DNA from: Bacteroidia bacterium
GTDB lineage: Bacteria; Bacteroidota; Bacteroidia; JAESSM01; NORP286
Length of the DNA: 23,646 nucleotides
Reading direction: 5' to 3'
Assembly: GCA_016764115.1 (NCBI GenBank)
Contig: JAESSM010000239.1
Coordinates: forward strand, 1-23,646
Of the stretch, positions 1-8,438 are shown piece after piece. Both the position numbers and the translations under genes were made by a program. Within the stretch, counting starts at the first letter, position 1. The number at the start of each line of letters is the position of its first letter. The notes under the pieces were generated by a model that worked only from the letters and a program-made list of their open reading frames with translations, was not told the origin of the DNA and did no database searches.

Positions 1-443
1 CCATTAGTAGTTTTTACAATGTACTCGTCATTCCCTACCAACCAACCAGTAGATGCATTCACAAAATATAACGCCCTTAGCCTGTTACTGAATGAAGTAG
101 TATCAATAATATCCCAAGTATTTGCTCCATTAGAAGTTTTGCAGAAAAAGCCGTTACCACTTGGGTTATATTTACCTGTAATAAATCCTTGCTGTAAACT
201 AACAAACATTCCATCGTCAATTTCAACATCAAGTGTAAGGTTCTTTGTTTCCCATCTGCTTCCGCGGTTATAGGTCTTGGATATTACACCAGCGGTACCA
301 AATGCATAACCTATACAACTATCCGGAAAATGTATTGCATTAAAATCTTCACCTGGATTTGATGACTGATTATACCAATTTTGACCTACCGCTGTTATAA
401 AACAAAAGATAGATAAACAGCTAGAGATTACATATTTTTTCAT
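1..443 (-). CDS. Secreted YCF48/BNR-repeat protein, 3' part beyond window (paralogue of the 1773-residue protein)
   Basis: The frame stays open from ATG at 443 to the window edge, giving 147 residues without a stop, so only the N-terminal part is visible. It begins with a basic, hydrophobic signal peptide (MKKYVISS..., probable cleavage near AVGQ). YCF48/BNR-like beta-propeller blades follow, with motifs such as GTAGVISKT, NRGSRW and NASTGWLVG. The same blades occur at the same positions in the neighbour starting at 6026 (DSCxGYxFGxAG, NRGSRWxT, TSFSxRL, NASTGWxVG), so the two are tandem paralogues. YCF48-type propellers in Bacteroidota are usually on exported surface proteins. Export by T9SS is inferred from the paralogue, because the C-terminus is not in the window. 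The gene has its own promoter with the shared upstream element at 578-592. Confidence 0.85.
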   Translation of the reverse strand, partial: MKKYVISSCLSIFCFITAVGQNWYNQSSNPGEDFNAIHFPDSCIGYAFGTAGVISKTYNRGSRWETKNLTLDVEIDDGMFVSLQQGFITGKYNPSGNGFFCKTSNGANTWDIIDTTSFSNRLRALYFVNASTGWLVGNDEYIVKTTN

Positions 444-531
444 ATTTATCAATTTTATCTTGGTTCGTTACAATCATGGGAAATCAGCATCTACACTATA
501 GATGCAAGATTCCTTTTAGAACAATTTAATG

Positions 532-592
532 TAAAGGTATCTTGCAATTGAGCAGTAAACAATATAAAAGAAGTAATTTCTTACGGGTCTAA
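532..592 (-). promoter_or_regulatory. Promoter with conserved 15-bp upstream element (copy A)
   Basis: On the minus strand, TTAGACCCGTAAGAA lies at 592-578. It is followed 14 nt later by an ATTG -33-like box (563-560), a 20-nt spacer, and TACCTTTA at 539-532, which matches 7 of 8 positions of the Bacteroidota -7 consensus TAnnTTTG. From element to -7 box is 38 nt, identical to copies B and C. It reads toward the gene starting at 443. The boxes are seen directly; promoter activity and regulator binding are inferred. Confidence 0.6.
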
Positions 593-704
593 CTTGAGGT
601 AATACTCAGAGATTGACATTCTCCTTGATTGTAAAAAACAAACTGCCAACCAAATCAAGTAAAAATGATCTGGTCAGCAGCTCCCACGAAAATAAAATTA
701 ATAA

Positions 705-3700
705 TTAATCCGATTTAATAACCTTAGTTATAGAACTCTTATTGTTATCAGAAATTTGAATAAAATAAATACCATTTTCAAGCAATGACAAATCTACCTG
801 ATAGAAATTATCTCGGTAATTCAAATTGTTAATTATGATCTGCTCTCCAATAACATTATAGACTTTTATAGTTATTTCGCTTTTGAATGGTATTTTAATA
901 TTTACAATTCCTTCAGTAGGATTAGGATAGATCGATCTAGCAATATAATTGAAATCGAAAATACCAGTTGTATTAATAACCACCAAGTCTCTGGAAATTG
1001 TATCAGAACAAGTACCATCACTCGCAATCAATGTAATGGTGAAAGTACCGATAGCGGTATACGCTCCAGAAGGATGTTGAGCAGTGGAATTAGAACCATT
1101 ACCTAAATCCCAGTTCCAGGAAGTGGCATTGGTACTTAGATCTTTCAATGTTATCACCTGAGAATCTTTTAAGTCAAGTGTATCCAGTGACATAGAAAAA
1201 TCTGCAACAACTCCGGCTGCATCGCTAACGGTTATGGTATCAGTTGCTGTATAGCAGCCCGCACCATCTACAACCACTACGCTATATGTACCACCATTTA
1301 CTGTAATGGATTGGGTCTTTTCACCTGTTGACCAGGTATATGAATTAGCTCCATCACCACCTGTAGTGGATGCGTTAAGGTTTGCACTGGTTCCACAATT
1401 CAATTTATCCGGTCCCAAATCAACTGATAAAGGGGTGCTTTCATTTACAATGACCACATCAGTATCTGTACATCCTGTTCCATCTGTAACAGTAACAGAA
1501 TAGGTACCGCCAGATACACTCATTGAATTTGTAGCGTTTCCATTTGACCATGTATAACTATAATTACCATCTCCTCCGGTTACTTGTGCGATTACAGCTG
1601 CATTGTCTCCAGAACATACTGTAGTATCAGCACCTGCATCTACAACAAGTACATCTGTTTCTGTAACCAAAACAAAATCAGAAATACTACATCCAGCATT
1701 GTCTGTAACCACAACAGTATAAGTTCCTTCACCTACAGTTATCCCGGAAGTAGTACTTCCTTCAGACCAGCTATACGTATATGAGGGAGTGCCATTAATG
1801 GCAACAGCTGAAATAGAAGTAGTATTTCCAAAGCAAACTGTTTGGTCGCTGCTTACTACAAGTGCTAAATCAGTTCCAGTTAATGTAATCACCACTGTAT
1901 CCGGTTCAGCAGGACATCCAAGATCATCTGAAACTTCAATAAAATAAGTTCCAGCACCAACGCTATCTAGATTTGCACTGGTTGTACCATCACTCCACAA
2001 GAAAGTATGTGGAGATATGCCTCCAGTTACAGTTGCTAAAAGATTAGTAGTAACACCACAAGCAACACTATCATCCAATCCAGCAAATACACTTAGAAAT
2101 CCACCTTCTGTAACTGTTATACTATCATCTGCAGTACAGCCAATACTATCAGTAACGGTTACATAGTATTTACCTCCTCCTGAATTTATTGAGCTTGTTA
2201 TTGCTCCTGTGCTCCAATCATAATAAAATGGAGAATAACTACCACTGGCTTTAGCGCTCATTGTGACAATAATTCCATTACAGATTGATGTATCGTTACT
2301 AACAGCAACTGAAACATCCGAATTAATCAATGAAACTACAACGACATCGATAGCAACACAACCCACACCATCAGTTACCGTTACTACATAAGTACCTTCT
2401 ATAACACCGTTGTTATCAGCAGTAGCTACTCCATCATTCCACTGATAGGAGTAATTTCCATCTCCTCCTGTAGCTAAAGCCAATAAATCAGCAGTTTGAA
2501 CACATCCAATAGTTTGATCTTGACCTGCATCTACAGCCATAACACTATTTTCAGTAACATCCACAAAATCACTTACTACGCAACCGACATTATCAGTAAC
2601 TTCTACGGTATAAACTCCTCCACCAACTGTGATCCCTGTGTTTGTGCTGCCATCAGACCACTTATAAGAATAAGAAGGTGTACCATTAATTGCTACAACA
2701 GAAATTGTGGTAGTTGTTCCAAAGCATATTGAAACATCCGGACTTACAACCAATCCCAAATCAGAACCCTTTAGAAATATTTGAACCGTATCGTAATCCA
2801 TACAGCCAATTGCATCTGTAATCTCTACCACATAGGTACCAGCTACAACGCTGTCGTTATTTGCAGTTACCACATTATTACTCCACAAGTATGAAAATGG
2901 TGCAACACCTCCGGCTGCAATTGCCAATAAATTAATCTTTTGTCCGCAATTAACGCTATCATCCAATCCAGCATTTACTACAACTGATGTATCGCTAACT
3001 ATTATACTATCGCTTGCCAAGCAGCCAAGACTATCCATTACATATGCCAGATATAGCCCTGCTCCTACGGTAGTTGTTGCAGCGGAATCTCCATTGCTCC
3101 ACCAATAGTCATAAAATCCATTCCCGCCACTTCCCTGGGCAATAATATCAATTACTCCACCAAAGCATGCTAGTGTATCATTTCCCGCATTAATTGTAAG
3201 AACAGGATTATCTGTAATAACAACAATATCTGTGGCAACACAACCAACACCATCTGAAACCGTAACTGTATATGTTCCACTTCCAGCAATACTAGAAGCA
3301 GTATTATCTCCGTTGCTCCATGAATAACCGTAATTTCCGTCTCCTCCTATGCCAGTTGCTGTAATTATTGTAGTCGTACCATTGCAATCAACTTCATCAG
3401 GTCCTGCATCTGCAGTTAATACAACATTGTCTGTAATAACAATTATATCCGATAAACTACATCCGGTACTATCTGTTATCTGAATATTATAAGTACCACT
3501 ACCTGCTGATATTGAAGAGCTTGTAGCTCCAGTATTCCAATTGTAGCTATATGGAGAAGTTCCCCCACTTGGCGTTGAACTAATAGTAACAACATCACCA
3601 TTGCAAACTGTAGTATCATTACTTACTGTCAGTGCTAATGTGTTATTTTTCAGAATTACATTTACCAGATCATTATCCATACACCCGTTACCATCGGTAA

Positions 3701-6026
3701 CAGTAACCACATAAGTTCCAGCTCCTACCCCGTTATTACTAGCTGTAGCCACCCCATTGCTCCACATGTAGGAATAATTTCCATCACCTCCAGTTGTTAA
3801 AGCAAGCAAATCAGCGGTTTGTGTACAAAGTATCGAGTCATCAACTCCAGCATTGACAGCTGGTACTCCATAAACAACAGCAACATCGGTAGCTGTATCT
3901 GAACAACCATTTAAAGCTGTTGCTATCAAAGAAACATTGTAATTTCCTGCGGTGCTATATGAGTGCATAGGGTTTTTTGACGTATCAACTGCCGAAGCAT
4001 CTCCAAAATCCCATGACCAATAAGTTGCATTTGTGGATGTATTATTGAAAGTAGTTGCCAATCCTAAACAAATAGAATCTAAACTAAAGCCAGGAAATGG
4101 AATCTCTTTTACGGTTATGGTCCTTATTATGCTATTAGAACAATTGTTAGTGTCAGTTACAGCAATTTGCACATTAAAATTTCCAAATGTACCATATTTA
4201 TGAGCAGGGTGTTGAACGGTACTTGTGTCCCCATCGCCAAAATTCCATGACCAAGAAACAACAGGTGCCGTGCCTGATGAAAGATTTGTGAAGGTACTAT
4301 TCTGTCCAAGGCATGCGGTAGTAACGATCCAATCAGCAATAGGTAAGGACAAAACAGTAACATTTTTATTAAATACATCTGTGCAACCACCAGTGACTGT
4401 TGTTGTTAATGAAACATTATAAGTTCCTGATGCAACATATGTGTGAGCAGGGTTTTGTAAAGCACTTATATTACCATCTCCAAAATCCCAATCCCAACTA
4501 ATTATAGCACCAGTTGAAGCATCAGTAAAATTTGTTTGAAGCAACTGGCAAACAGTCGTGTTAGTAAAGTCAGAGACAGATGTAGCTTTTATTTCTATGT
4601 ATGAGGTTCTGGTAAATATATCTTGCCCACAACCATTATCAGAAGTAAGCACCACTGTATAGAATCCTGATCCAGCATAAGCATTAGTTGGATTTTGCAG
4701 GGTTGAAACATTCCCATCCCCAAAATCCCAATCCCAAACTGCTGGGAAATTTGCGGTAGAATCAATAAAACTTATTGTTTGACCAACACAAGAAACCACA
4801 GGAGTAGCTTCAAAATTTGCAACAGGAACACCTCCGCTCACAGTAATCGTGTTGTAAGCAGTATCCGGGCAACTTGTTTGATTTGATACAACTAGCATGA
4901 CAGTATAATAGCCTTCAGTTGGATAGGTATATGTTGGATCCTGGGCAGTGGGTGTTCCAAGACCATCTCCAAAATTCCAATACCAGCTGGTTGGATTACC
5001 TCCAGAATTATCAAAAAACTGGCCTGAATCACCAAGACATATGGCATTTGAACTCATCGTAAAGTCAGCGGTAGGGCCTATAAAAGCGGGATCCCCATAA
5101 TGAGAAACTACTCCAACTGCACCACTCAACCAAGCAACAGTTGTGCTAACACCATGAATTGACAGGATATCTTCACCCCCAGTATCACCTGAATCAAAAG
5201 CCCAGTTTTTACCAGAATCACTAGTCATATACATAAACCCACTTTCTCCTCCAATCCAACCTACGCTGTCGTTAGCAAAATGAATAGAAAAAAAATCAAA
5301 GAAACTTGAATTTAAACTCCAAGAGTCGCCACCATTTGTTGTGCTTAACAAGACACTACCCGTTCCTACAGCATAACCGATTGAATCAGTTATAAAGTGT
5401 ACGTCCATAATATCTTCACCTGTTCCGCTGGCAATCGGATTCCATGTTGTTCCACCATCAGTTGTCTTTACGATTGCCCCGCCATCTCCAACTGCCCATG
5501 CATTTAATAAGCTACGTGCGAACACTGCTCTTAAATGTTCACCCGAGCCACCGGTTACACTTTGTGCTGTCCAAGTAACTCCTCCATCTACAGATTTATA
5601 AATAGTTTCATCTCGTCCCACTGTCCATCCAGTAGATGCATTTGTAAAGTGAACACCAAAAAGTCGTTTAGAAAAAGAAGTAGAGTCATAACTCCAGGAT
5701 TGTCCACCATCAATTGTTCTAAAAGAAAAACCAGTATTTCCGTTAAAATTTCTTCCAACAGCTACACCGGTATTACGATCAAAGAAATAACTGCCATGAA
5801 AATCAAAATTTGTATTGGAAATATCCAATGTATCCCAACGACTGCCTCTATTGGTAGTTTTGCGAATAATACCTGCATTGCCAAAAACATAGCCTAAACA
5901 ACTATCTGTAAAGAATACACTATTAAGATCTTGAAATGTGCCCAAAGTTTGTGCTGTCCATGTAGGTTGAGCAAAGGAAATTTGTCCTAAAAAACAAATT
6001 AGAGTTAAAATAAATAGCTTTTTCAT
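705..6026 (-). CDS. Giant secreted YCF48-PKD-SprB-repeat surface protein with T9SS sorting domain
   Basis: A 1773-residue exported protein. In order it has: a signal peptide (about 1-20, cleavage near FAQ); six YCF48/BNR blades (about 21-318, with repeated GWTVG/AWAVG and TTDGGxTW motifs); five PKD domains (320-721, each with WxFGDG or WDFGD); twelve SprB-like beta-sandwich repeats (722-1603, consensus GG...YSYxWSxG...GTYxVxVTDxxGC); a sixth PKD domain (about 1604-1690, WDLGNG); and a type A T9SS sorting domain (about 1695-1773, IYPNPTEG...VYNVIGEQ...LENGIYFIQI). SprB repeats are known from the gliding adhesin of Flavobacterium. Secretion by T9SS and anchoring or release at the cell surface follow from the tail domain. 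An adhesin or matrix role is inference; no enzyme domain is visible. The ATG at 6026 is chosen because the signal peptide starts there. The shared 15-bp element was not found in its upstream region. Confidence 0.93.
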   Translation of the reverse strand: MKKLFILTLICFLGQISFAQPTWTAQTLGTFQDLNSVFFTDSCLGYVFGNAGIIRKTTNRGSRWDTLDISNTNFDFHGSYFFDRNTGVAVGRNFNGNTGFSFRTIDGGQSWSYDSTSFSKRLFGVHFTNASTGWTVGRDETIYKSVDGGVTWTAQSVTGGSGEHLRAVFARSLLNAWAVGDGGAIVKTTDGGTTWNPIASGTGEDIMDVHFITDSIGYAVGTGSVLLSTTNGGDSWSLNSSFFDFFSIHFANDSVGWIGGESGFMYMTSDSGKNWAFDSGDTGGEDILSIHGVSTTVAWLSGAVGVVSHYGDPAFIGPTADFTMSSNAICLGDSGQFFDNSGGNPTSWYWNFGDGLGTPTAQDPTYTYPTEGYYTVMLVVSNQTSCPDTAYNTITVSGGVPVANFEATPVVSCVGQTISFIDSTANFPAVWDWDFGDGNVSTLQNPTNAYAGSGFYTVVLTSDNGCGQDIFTRTSYIEIKATSVSDFTNTTVCQLLQTNFTDASTGAIISWDWDFGDGNISALQNPAHTYVASGTYNVSLTTTVTGGCTDVFNKNVTVLSLPIADWIVTTACLGQNSTFTNLSSGTAPVVSWSWNFGDGDTSTVQHPAHKYGTFGNFNVQIAVTDTNNCSNSIIRTITVKEIPFPGFSLDSICLGLATTFNNTSTNATYWSWDFGDASAVDTSKNPMHSYSTAGNYNVSLIATALNGCSDTATDVAVVYGVPAVNAGVDDSILCTQTADLLALTTGGDGNYSYMWSNGVATASNNGVGAGTYVVTVTDGNGCMDNDLVNVILKNNTLALTVSNDTTVCNGDVVTISSTPSGGTSPYSYNWNTGATSSSISAGSGTYNIQITDSTGCSLSDIIVITDNVVLTADAGPDEVDCNGTTTIITATGIGGDGNYGYSWSNGDNTASSIAGSGTYTVTVSDGVGCVATDIVVITDNPVLTINAGNDTLACFGGVIDIIAQGSGGNGFYDYWWSNGDSAATTTVGAGLYLAYVMDSLGCLASDSIIVSDTSVVVNAGLDDSVNCGQKINLLAIAAGGVAPFSYLWSNNVVTANNDSVVAGTYVVEITDAIGCMDYDTVQIFLKGSDLGLVVSPDVSICFGTTTTISVVAINGTPSYSYKWSDGSTNTGITVGGGVYTVEVTDNVGCVVSDFVDVTENSVMAVDAGQDQTIGCVQTADLLALATGGDGNYSYQWNDGVATADNNGVIEGTYVVTVTDGVGCVAIDVVVVSLINSDVSVAVSNDTSICNGIIVTMSAKASGSYSPFYYDWSTGAITSSINSGGGKYYVTVTDSIGCTADDSITVTEGGFLSVFAGLDDSVACGVTTNLLATVTGGISPHTFLWSDGTTSANLDSVGAGTYFIEVSDDLGCPAEPDTVVITLTGTDLALVVSSDQTVCFGNTTSISAVAINGTPSYTYSWSEGSTTSGITVGEGTYTVVVTDNAGCSISDFVLVTETDVLVVDAGADTTVCSGDNAAVIAQVTGGDGNYSYTWSNGNATNSMSVSGGTYSVTVTDGTGCTDTDVVIVNESTPLSVDLGPDKLNCGTSANLNASTTGGDGANSYTWSTGEKTQSITVNGGTYSVVVVDGAGCYTATDTITVSDAAGVVADFSMSLDTLDLKDSQVITLKDLSTNATSWNWDLGNGSNSTAQHPSGAYTAIGTFTITLIASDGTCSDTISRDLVVINTTGIFDFNYIARSIYPNPTEGIVNIKIPFKSEITIKVYNVIGEQIIINNLNYRDNFYQVDLSLLENGIYFIQISDNNKSSITKVIKSD
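1218..3863 (-). repeat. Twelve tandem SprB-like repeats (72-77 codons each)
   Basis: Inside the giant protein, residues 722-1603 divide exactly into twelve units of 75, 72, 73, 73, 75, 72, 76, 72, 77, 72, 73 and 72 residues. Units 1/5/7/9 share an A form (AGxDDS/AGxDQT...LLA, ending in a longer linker). Units 2/6/8/10 share a B form of exactly 72 residues (VSxDxxxCxG). The array therefore grew largely by copying A-B dimers. Units 6 (2544-2759) and 10 (1653-1868) are the closest pair I compared, at 50 of 72 residues identical by hand count. Confidence 0.88.
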
Positions 6027-6160
6027 AATTGTATTTTTTTCATGGTAATTTTAAACCTAACTACAAAAAATAAATTCTTCTCATAGATTAGCTAATAGAA
6101 AAGAGTGCAGTAAGTTCCAAAATAATTCTCAATTGATTTTCGTAATTGGGTTAAACTAAA

Positions 6161-6274
6161 TTAACATTTTTTTAAATGTATTTCATTTACCCAATCCATC
6201 GCAGTATTGCAAATATCAAAAATTCTAGTTAGAATATAGAACGATTTAATATTGCGAGTAACACTTAAAGCCCA
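6161..6274 (-). pseudogene. Remnant of a STAS/SEC14-like gene (C-terminal fragment)
   Basis: A 37-codon open stretch after an in-frame TAG (6275-6277) and ending at TAA (6161-6163) reads ...RNIKSFYILTRIFDICNTAMDWVNE.... This parallels the C-terminus of the intact neighbour at 6394-6822 (DIKEFILNLK...IRIFDSCEAALLWIE) and the family pattern 'TRIF...EAMDWL'. No start codon and no upstream half were found in frame. It lies on the same strand, immediately downstream of the intact copy, so a decayed tandem duplicate is the simplest reading. It accounts for part of the 367-bp gap between 6027 and 6393. The rest of that gap shows no convincing gene and should hold the leader and promoter of the giant protein. 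Confidence 0.6.
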
Positions 6275-6393
6275 CTAAATTAAGGTTTTTGGTGACACTT
6301 CCAATATTTTGAAATCCCATAAAGAAATTCATTCACGTACATCTATACAAAGTTAACTACTCAAATAATATCTAATATAATCAGGGTTTATAA

Positions 6394-6822
6394 TCATCTT
6401 AAATGAGAATCTTTTATTTGTGGTACTTCTATCCATAGCAATGCAGCTTCACAGGAATCAAAAATTCTAATCCTAATATCGGGTAACCTAATATCGGGTA
6501 ATTTCAGGTTTAGGATAAACTCTTTAATATCAACATTGATAGGTTTTTCAACTACAATTCCGATTGTTTTAATATAATTTTCAAGATATAGATCATTGAC
6601 GACTTTATTAATTAGATGATTGGGAATTATCAACTTCCGCATATCTACTAAGATATCCAACTTACGATTGCTCTTAGAAGCTTGCTTTATTTCCGATAGC
6701 ACCTCTTTACCACTCTTATAATTACCTTGTCTTTTGGGATTTATATTCAATCGATAAGTTCTATCATTTACTTGTTCAAAATTGAATATCTTCCAATCCA
6801 GTACCGCTGAATCCATGTACAT
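6394..6822 (-). CDS. STAS/SEC14-like (SpoIIAA-fold) hypothetical protein
   Basis: 142 residues, no signal peptide, so probably cytoplasmic. The pattern resembles small Bacteroidota STAS/SEC14-like proteins: an N-terminal strand pair, a central LDILVDMRKL strand (about residues 55-65) where family members usually have 'vLvDiR', then a helix, IGIVVEKP, and the terminal IRIFDSCEAALLWI strand-helix. The family's biochemical role is not established, and no function can be assigned from sequence. A perfect 15-bp tandem duplication encodes LPDIRLPDIR. ATG at 6822 is taken as the start; the in-frame ATG two codons later is equally possible. It has its own promoter with shared element copy B, and a decayed relative follows it on the same strand. 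Confidence 0.72.
   Translation of the reverse strand: MYMDSAVLDWKIFNFEQVNDRTYRLNINPKRQGNYKSGKEVLSEIKQASKSNRKLDILVDMRKLIIPNHLINKVVNDLYLENYIKTIGIVVEKPINVDIKEFILNLKLPDIRLPDIRIRIFDSCEAALLWIEVPQIKDSHLR
6470..6499 (-). repeat. 15-bp in-frame tandem duplication in the STAS-like gene
   Basis: On the plus strand the unit cctaatatcgggtaa occurs twice in succession, adding five codons in frame (LPDIR twice) just before the last strand of the STAS-like fold. It is seen directly. The reading frame is preserved, so the protein gains a five-residue insertion. Confidence 0.85.
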
Positions 6823-6855
6823 GAAACCAATTTATAATATCACAATAATTTCGGA

Positions 6856-6916
6856 TAAAATTAGGTGCAATTAATCCCAGAATAAAGTAAAAATAAAAAG
6901 ATTCTTACGTGTCTAA
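6856..6916 (-). promoter_or_regulatory. Promoter with conserved 15-bp upstream element (copy B)
   Basis: On the minus strand TTAGACACGTAAGAA lies at 6916-6902. Then come 15 nt, TTTA (6886-6883), a 19-nt spacer, and TAATTTTA (6863-6856, 7 of 8 matches to TAnnTTTG). The element is again 38 nt from the -7 box. It precedes the STAS-like gene (start 6822). One base differs from copies A and C (A for C at position 7). Confidence 0.6.
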
Positions 6917-6927
6917 AATAGTTAATT

Positions 6928-8427
6928 TCAATCAACCATTTGCAGAATAACCTGATAATAATCCTGTCTTTTCACTTTCGAAATTAACCAGGCGTTGTAG
7001 TTAATGACATCGTTGGCTCCGGGCTCCATTTCTTGAGATAATTTTAAGTAATCATCAATTTTTTTATTGACGCTTTTATTACCGAATGGATCTGGGTGTT
7101 TCACTATTAGTGAAAAAATATCGAGTAACTTGACTTCTTTGGTATAAGCTTGATCCTTCAAAAGAGGATTAAATGTGCGCTTAATTTCTTTCAACTTCGT
7201 AAAAGCATATTCAATATCTCCATTTTCATAATGCAAGATCATTTCTACGATAGAGATGTTTAGTTGCCAGGTTGATGAAAGGTTGTTATAAGTATCTTTT
7301 ATGATTATTGGTGAAAGAGTTTTAATTGCTTTTGAAATATCTCCTTGGCAATAATGCTGTGATTACAAGGTTAAATAAACGCCCAGATCATAAAACTGAT
7401 TTCCCTTCAATTGCGGATTTAGCACAACTTTTTCTGCAATTTCTATTGCCGTTTTCAGTTTCCCTAAGAAGAAATTATTAATGGATAGGCTTTGGTAGTA
7501 CGTCCAACTATATTTATCAAAATAAAGCTTGTTGTACTTAAGTAATTCTGAAAATAATATATCAGAATACTTTAATGCTTCTGCAAACTTTTTGTTCTTG
7601 GACAATGTGTTAACTATCCAACTGATCAAAATGATCTTATCAAGATGATTTACCTGAGAGAATATCTTCTCTTTATTAAAATCCTTAAATGACTTGAGTA
7701 AATAGCCTTCTAAAGTATGGAAATCTTTAGCCTGTAAAAAACTGTTTCTTACGCATTCATGAATTTTCAGTTTAACCCTTGGGAGCTTATATATTTCTTT
7801 GTTGATTGCTATTCCATCAAGAATTTTCTTAAGGGTTTTTTGTACTTCTATTTCCTTTCCTGAAAAATTAGTTCTCCTCAATTGATAATTCACAGCTAAT
7901 ACGGCTTCATCGGCTTCTCTTATAACAGAATATTTGTCAGCAATTTCCTTCCTTTTGAGGATGATTGCATTAGGATCAATATCATCATAATGCCTTGCAA
8001 TTGAAAGCACCTCTGAATATATCAAATCAAGTAAATCAAATAACTCTTTTGCCAAAGCTTTGCGCTCAGCTCTTTTTAAGTAGTATATCGCTTGCTTGTA
8101 TTGATTTTTGTTAGCATAAATGTTTGATAATGAAATCATACTTAGCACAGAATTTCTTTCATCAATGTTAATGTGCTGCAACAAAAGACTCCTGTTTAAA
8201 TCCTCCAATAATCTATTTTTCAACCTGTAGTACGAGTTCTTACTACCATTGGGGAAAAGCAAATTGATCAATTCTTCAGAATCCTCTACATATTTCTCAT
8301 TTTGAATACACTCAAACAGTTGCACTACTTTCTTCTCTTTTTTAAAATCAACTCTATCAGCAAAAAGCTTGTAATAGCGCTTTTCTACTTTACTCATTTT
8401 ACCGATTATTTCTGTAAGGTTCTTCAT
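6928..8427 (-). pseudogene. TPR-like helical protein gene interrupted by one in-frame TAA
   Basis: The frame runs from ATG at 8427 to TGA at 6928-6930 (500 codons) and is broken only by TAA at 7365-7363 (codon 355). Both sides continue in the same frame: ...FYDLGVYLTL, stop, SQHYCQGDISKAIKTL.... The first part has the start MKNLTEIIGKMSKVEKRYYKLF and many helical TPR-like pairs (YANKNQYKQAIYYLKRAERKAL, GKLKTAIEIAEKVV). The second continues with GDIEYAFTKLKEIKR. I recognise it as an uncharacterised Bacteroidota family of about 500 residues. It has no signal peptide, so it is probably a cytoplasmic protein-protein interaction or regulatory protein. Starting at 8427 rather than the upstream non-ATG codon is supported by the MKNLTEIIG start and the adjacent promoter. 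It may be a recent pseudogene, a truncated 354-residue protein, a readthrough gene or a sequencing error. Confidence 0.75.
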
Positions 8428-8438
8428 AATGATTATTT

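Noticed and set aside
1218..3863. Regularly spaced repeats resembling an array such as CRISPR
   Set aside because: The period is about 220 bp, the DNA copies are diverged, and they encode SprB-like protein domains in one frame.
5535..5897. A 120-codon plus-strand open frame, rich in Ser, Ile and Cys
   Set aside because: It is antisense to the YCF48 repeats of the giant protein. Its composition is what the complement of Gly/Thr/Asp-rich repeats gives.
6290..6355. A 20-codon frame beginning ATGTAC after a TAACTTTG box upstream of the STAS remnant
   Set aside because: The peptide does not resemble the STAS-like N-terminus, it stops after 20 codons, and no -33 box stands at the right distance.
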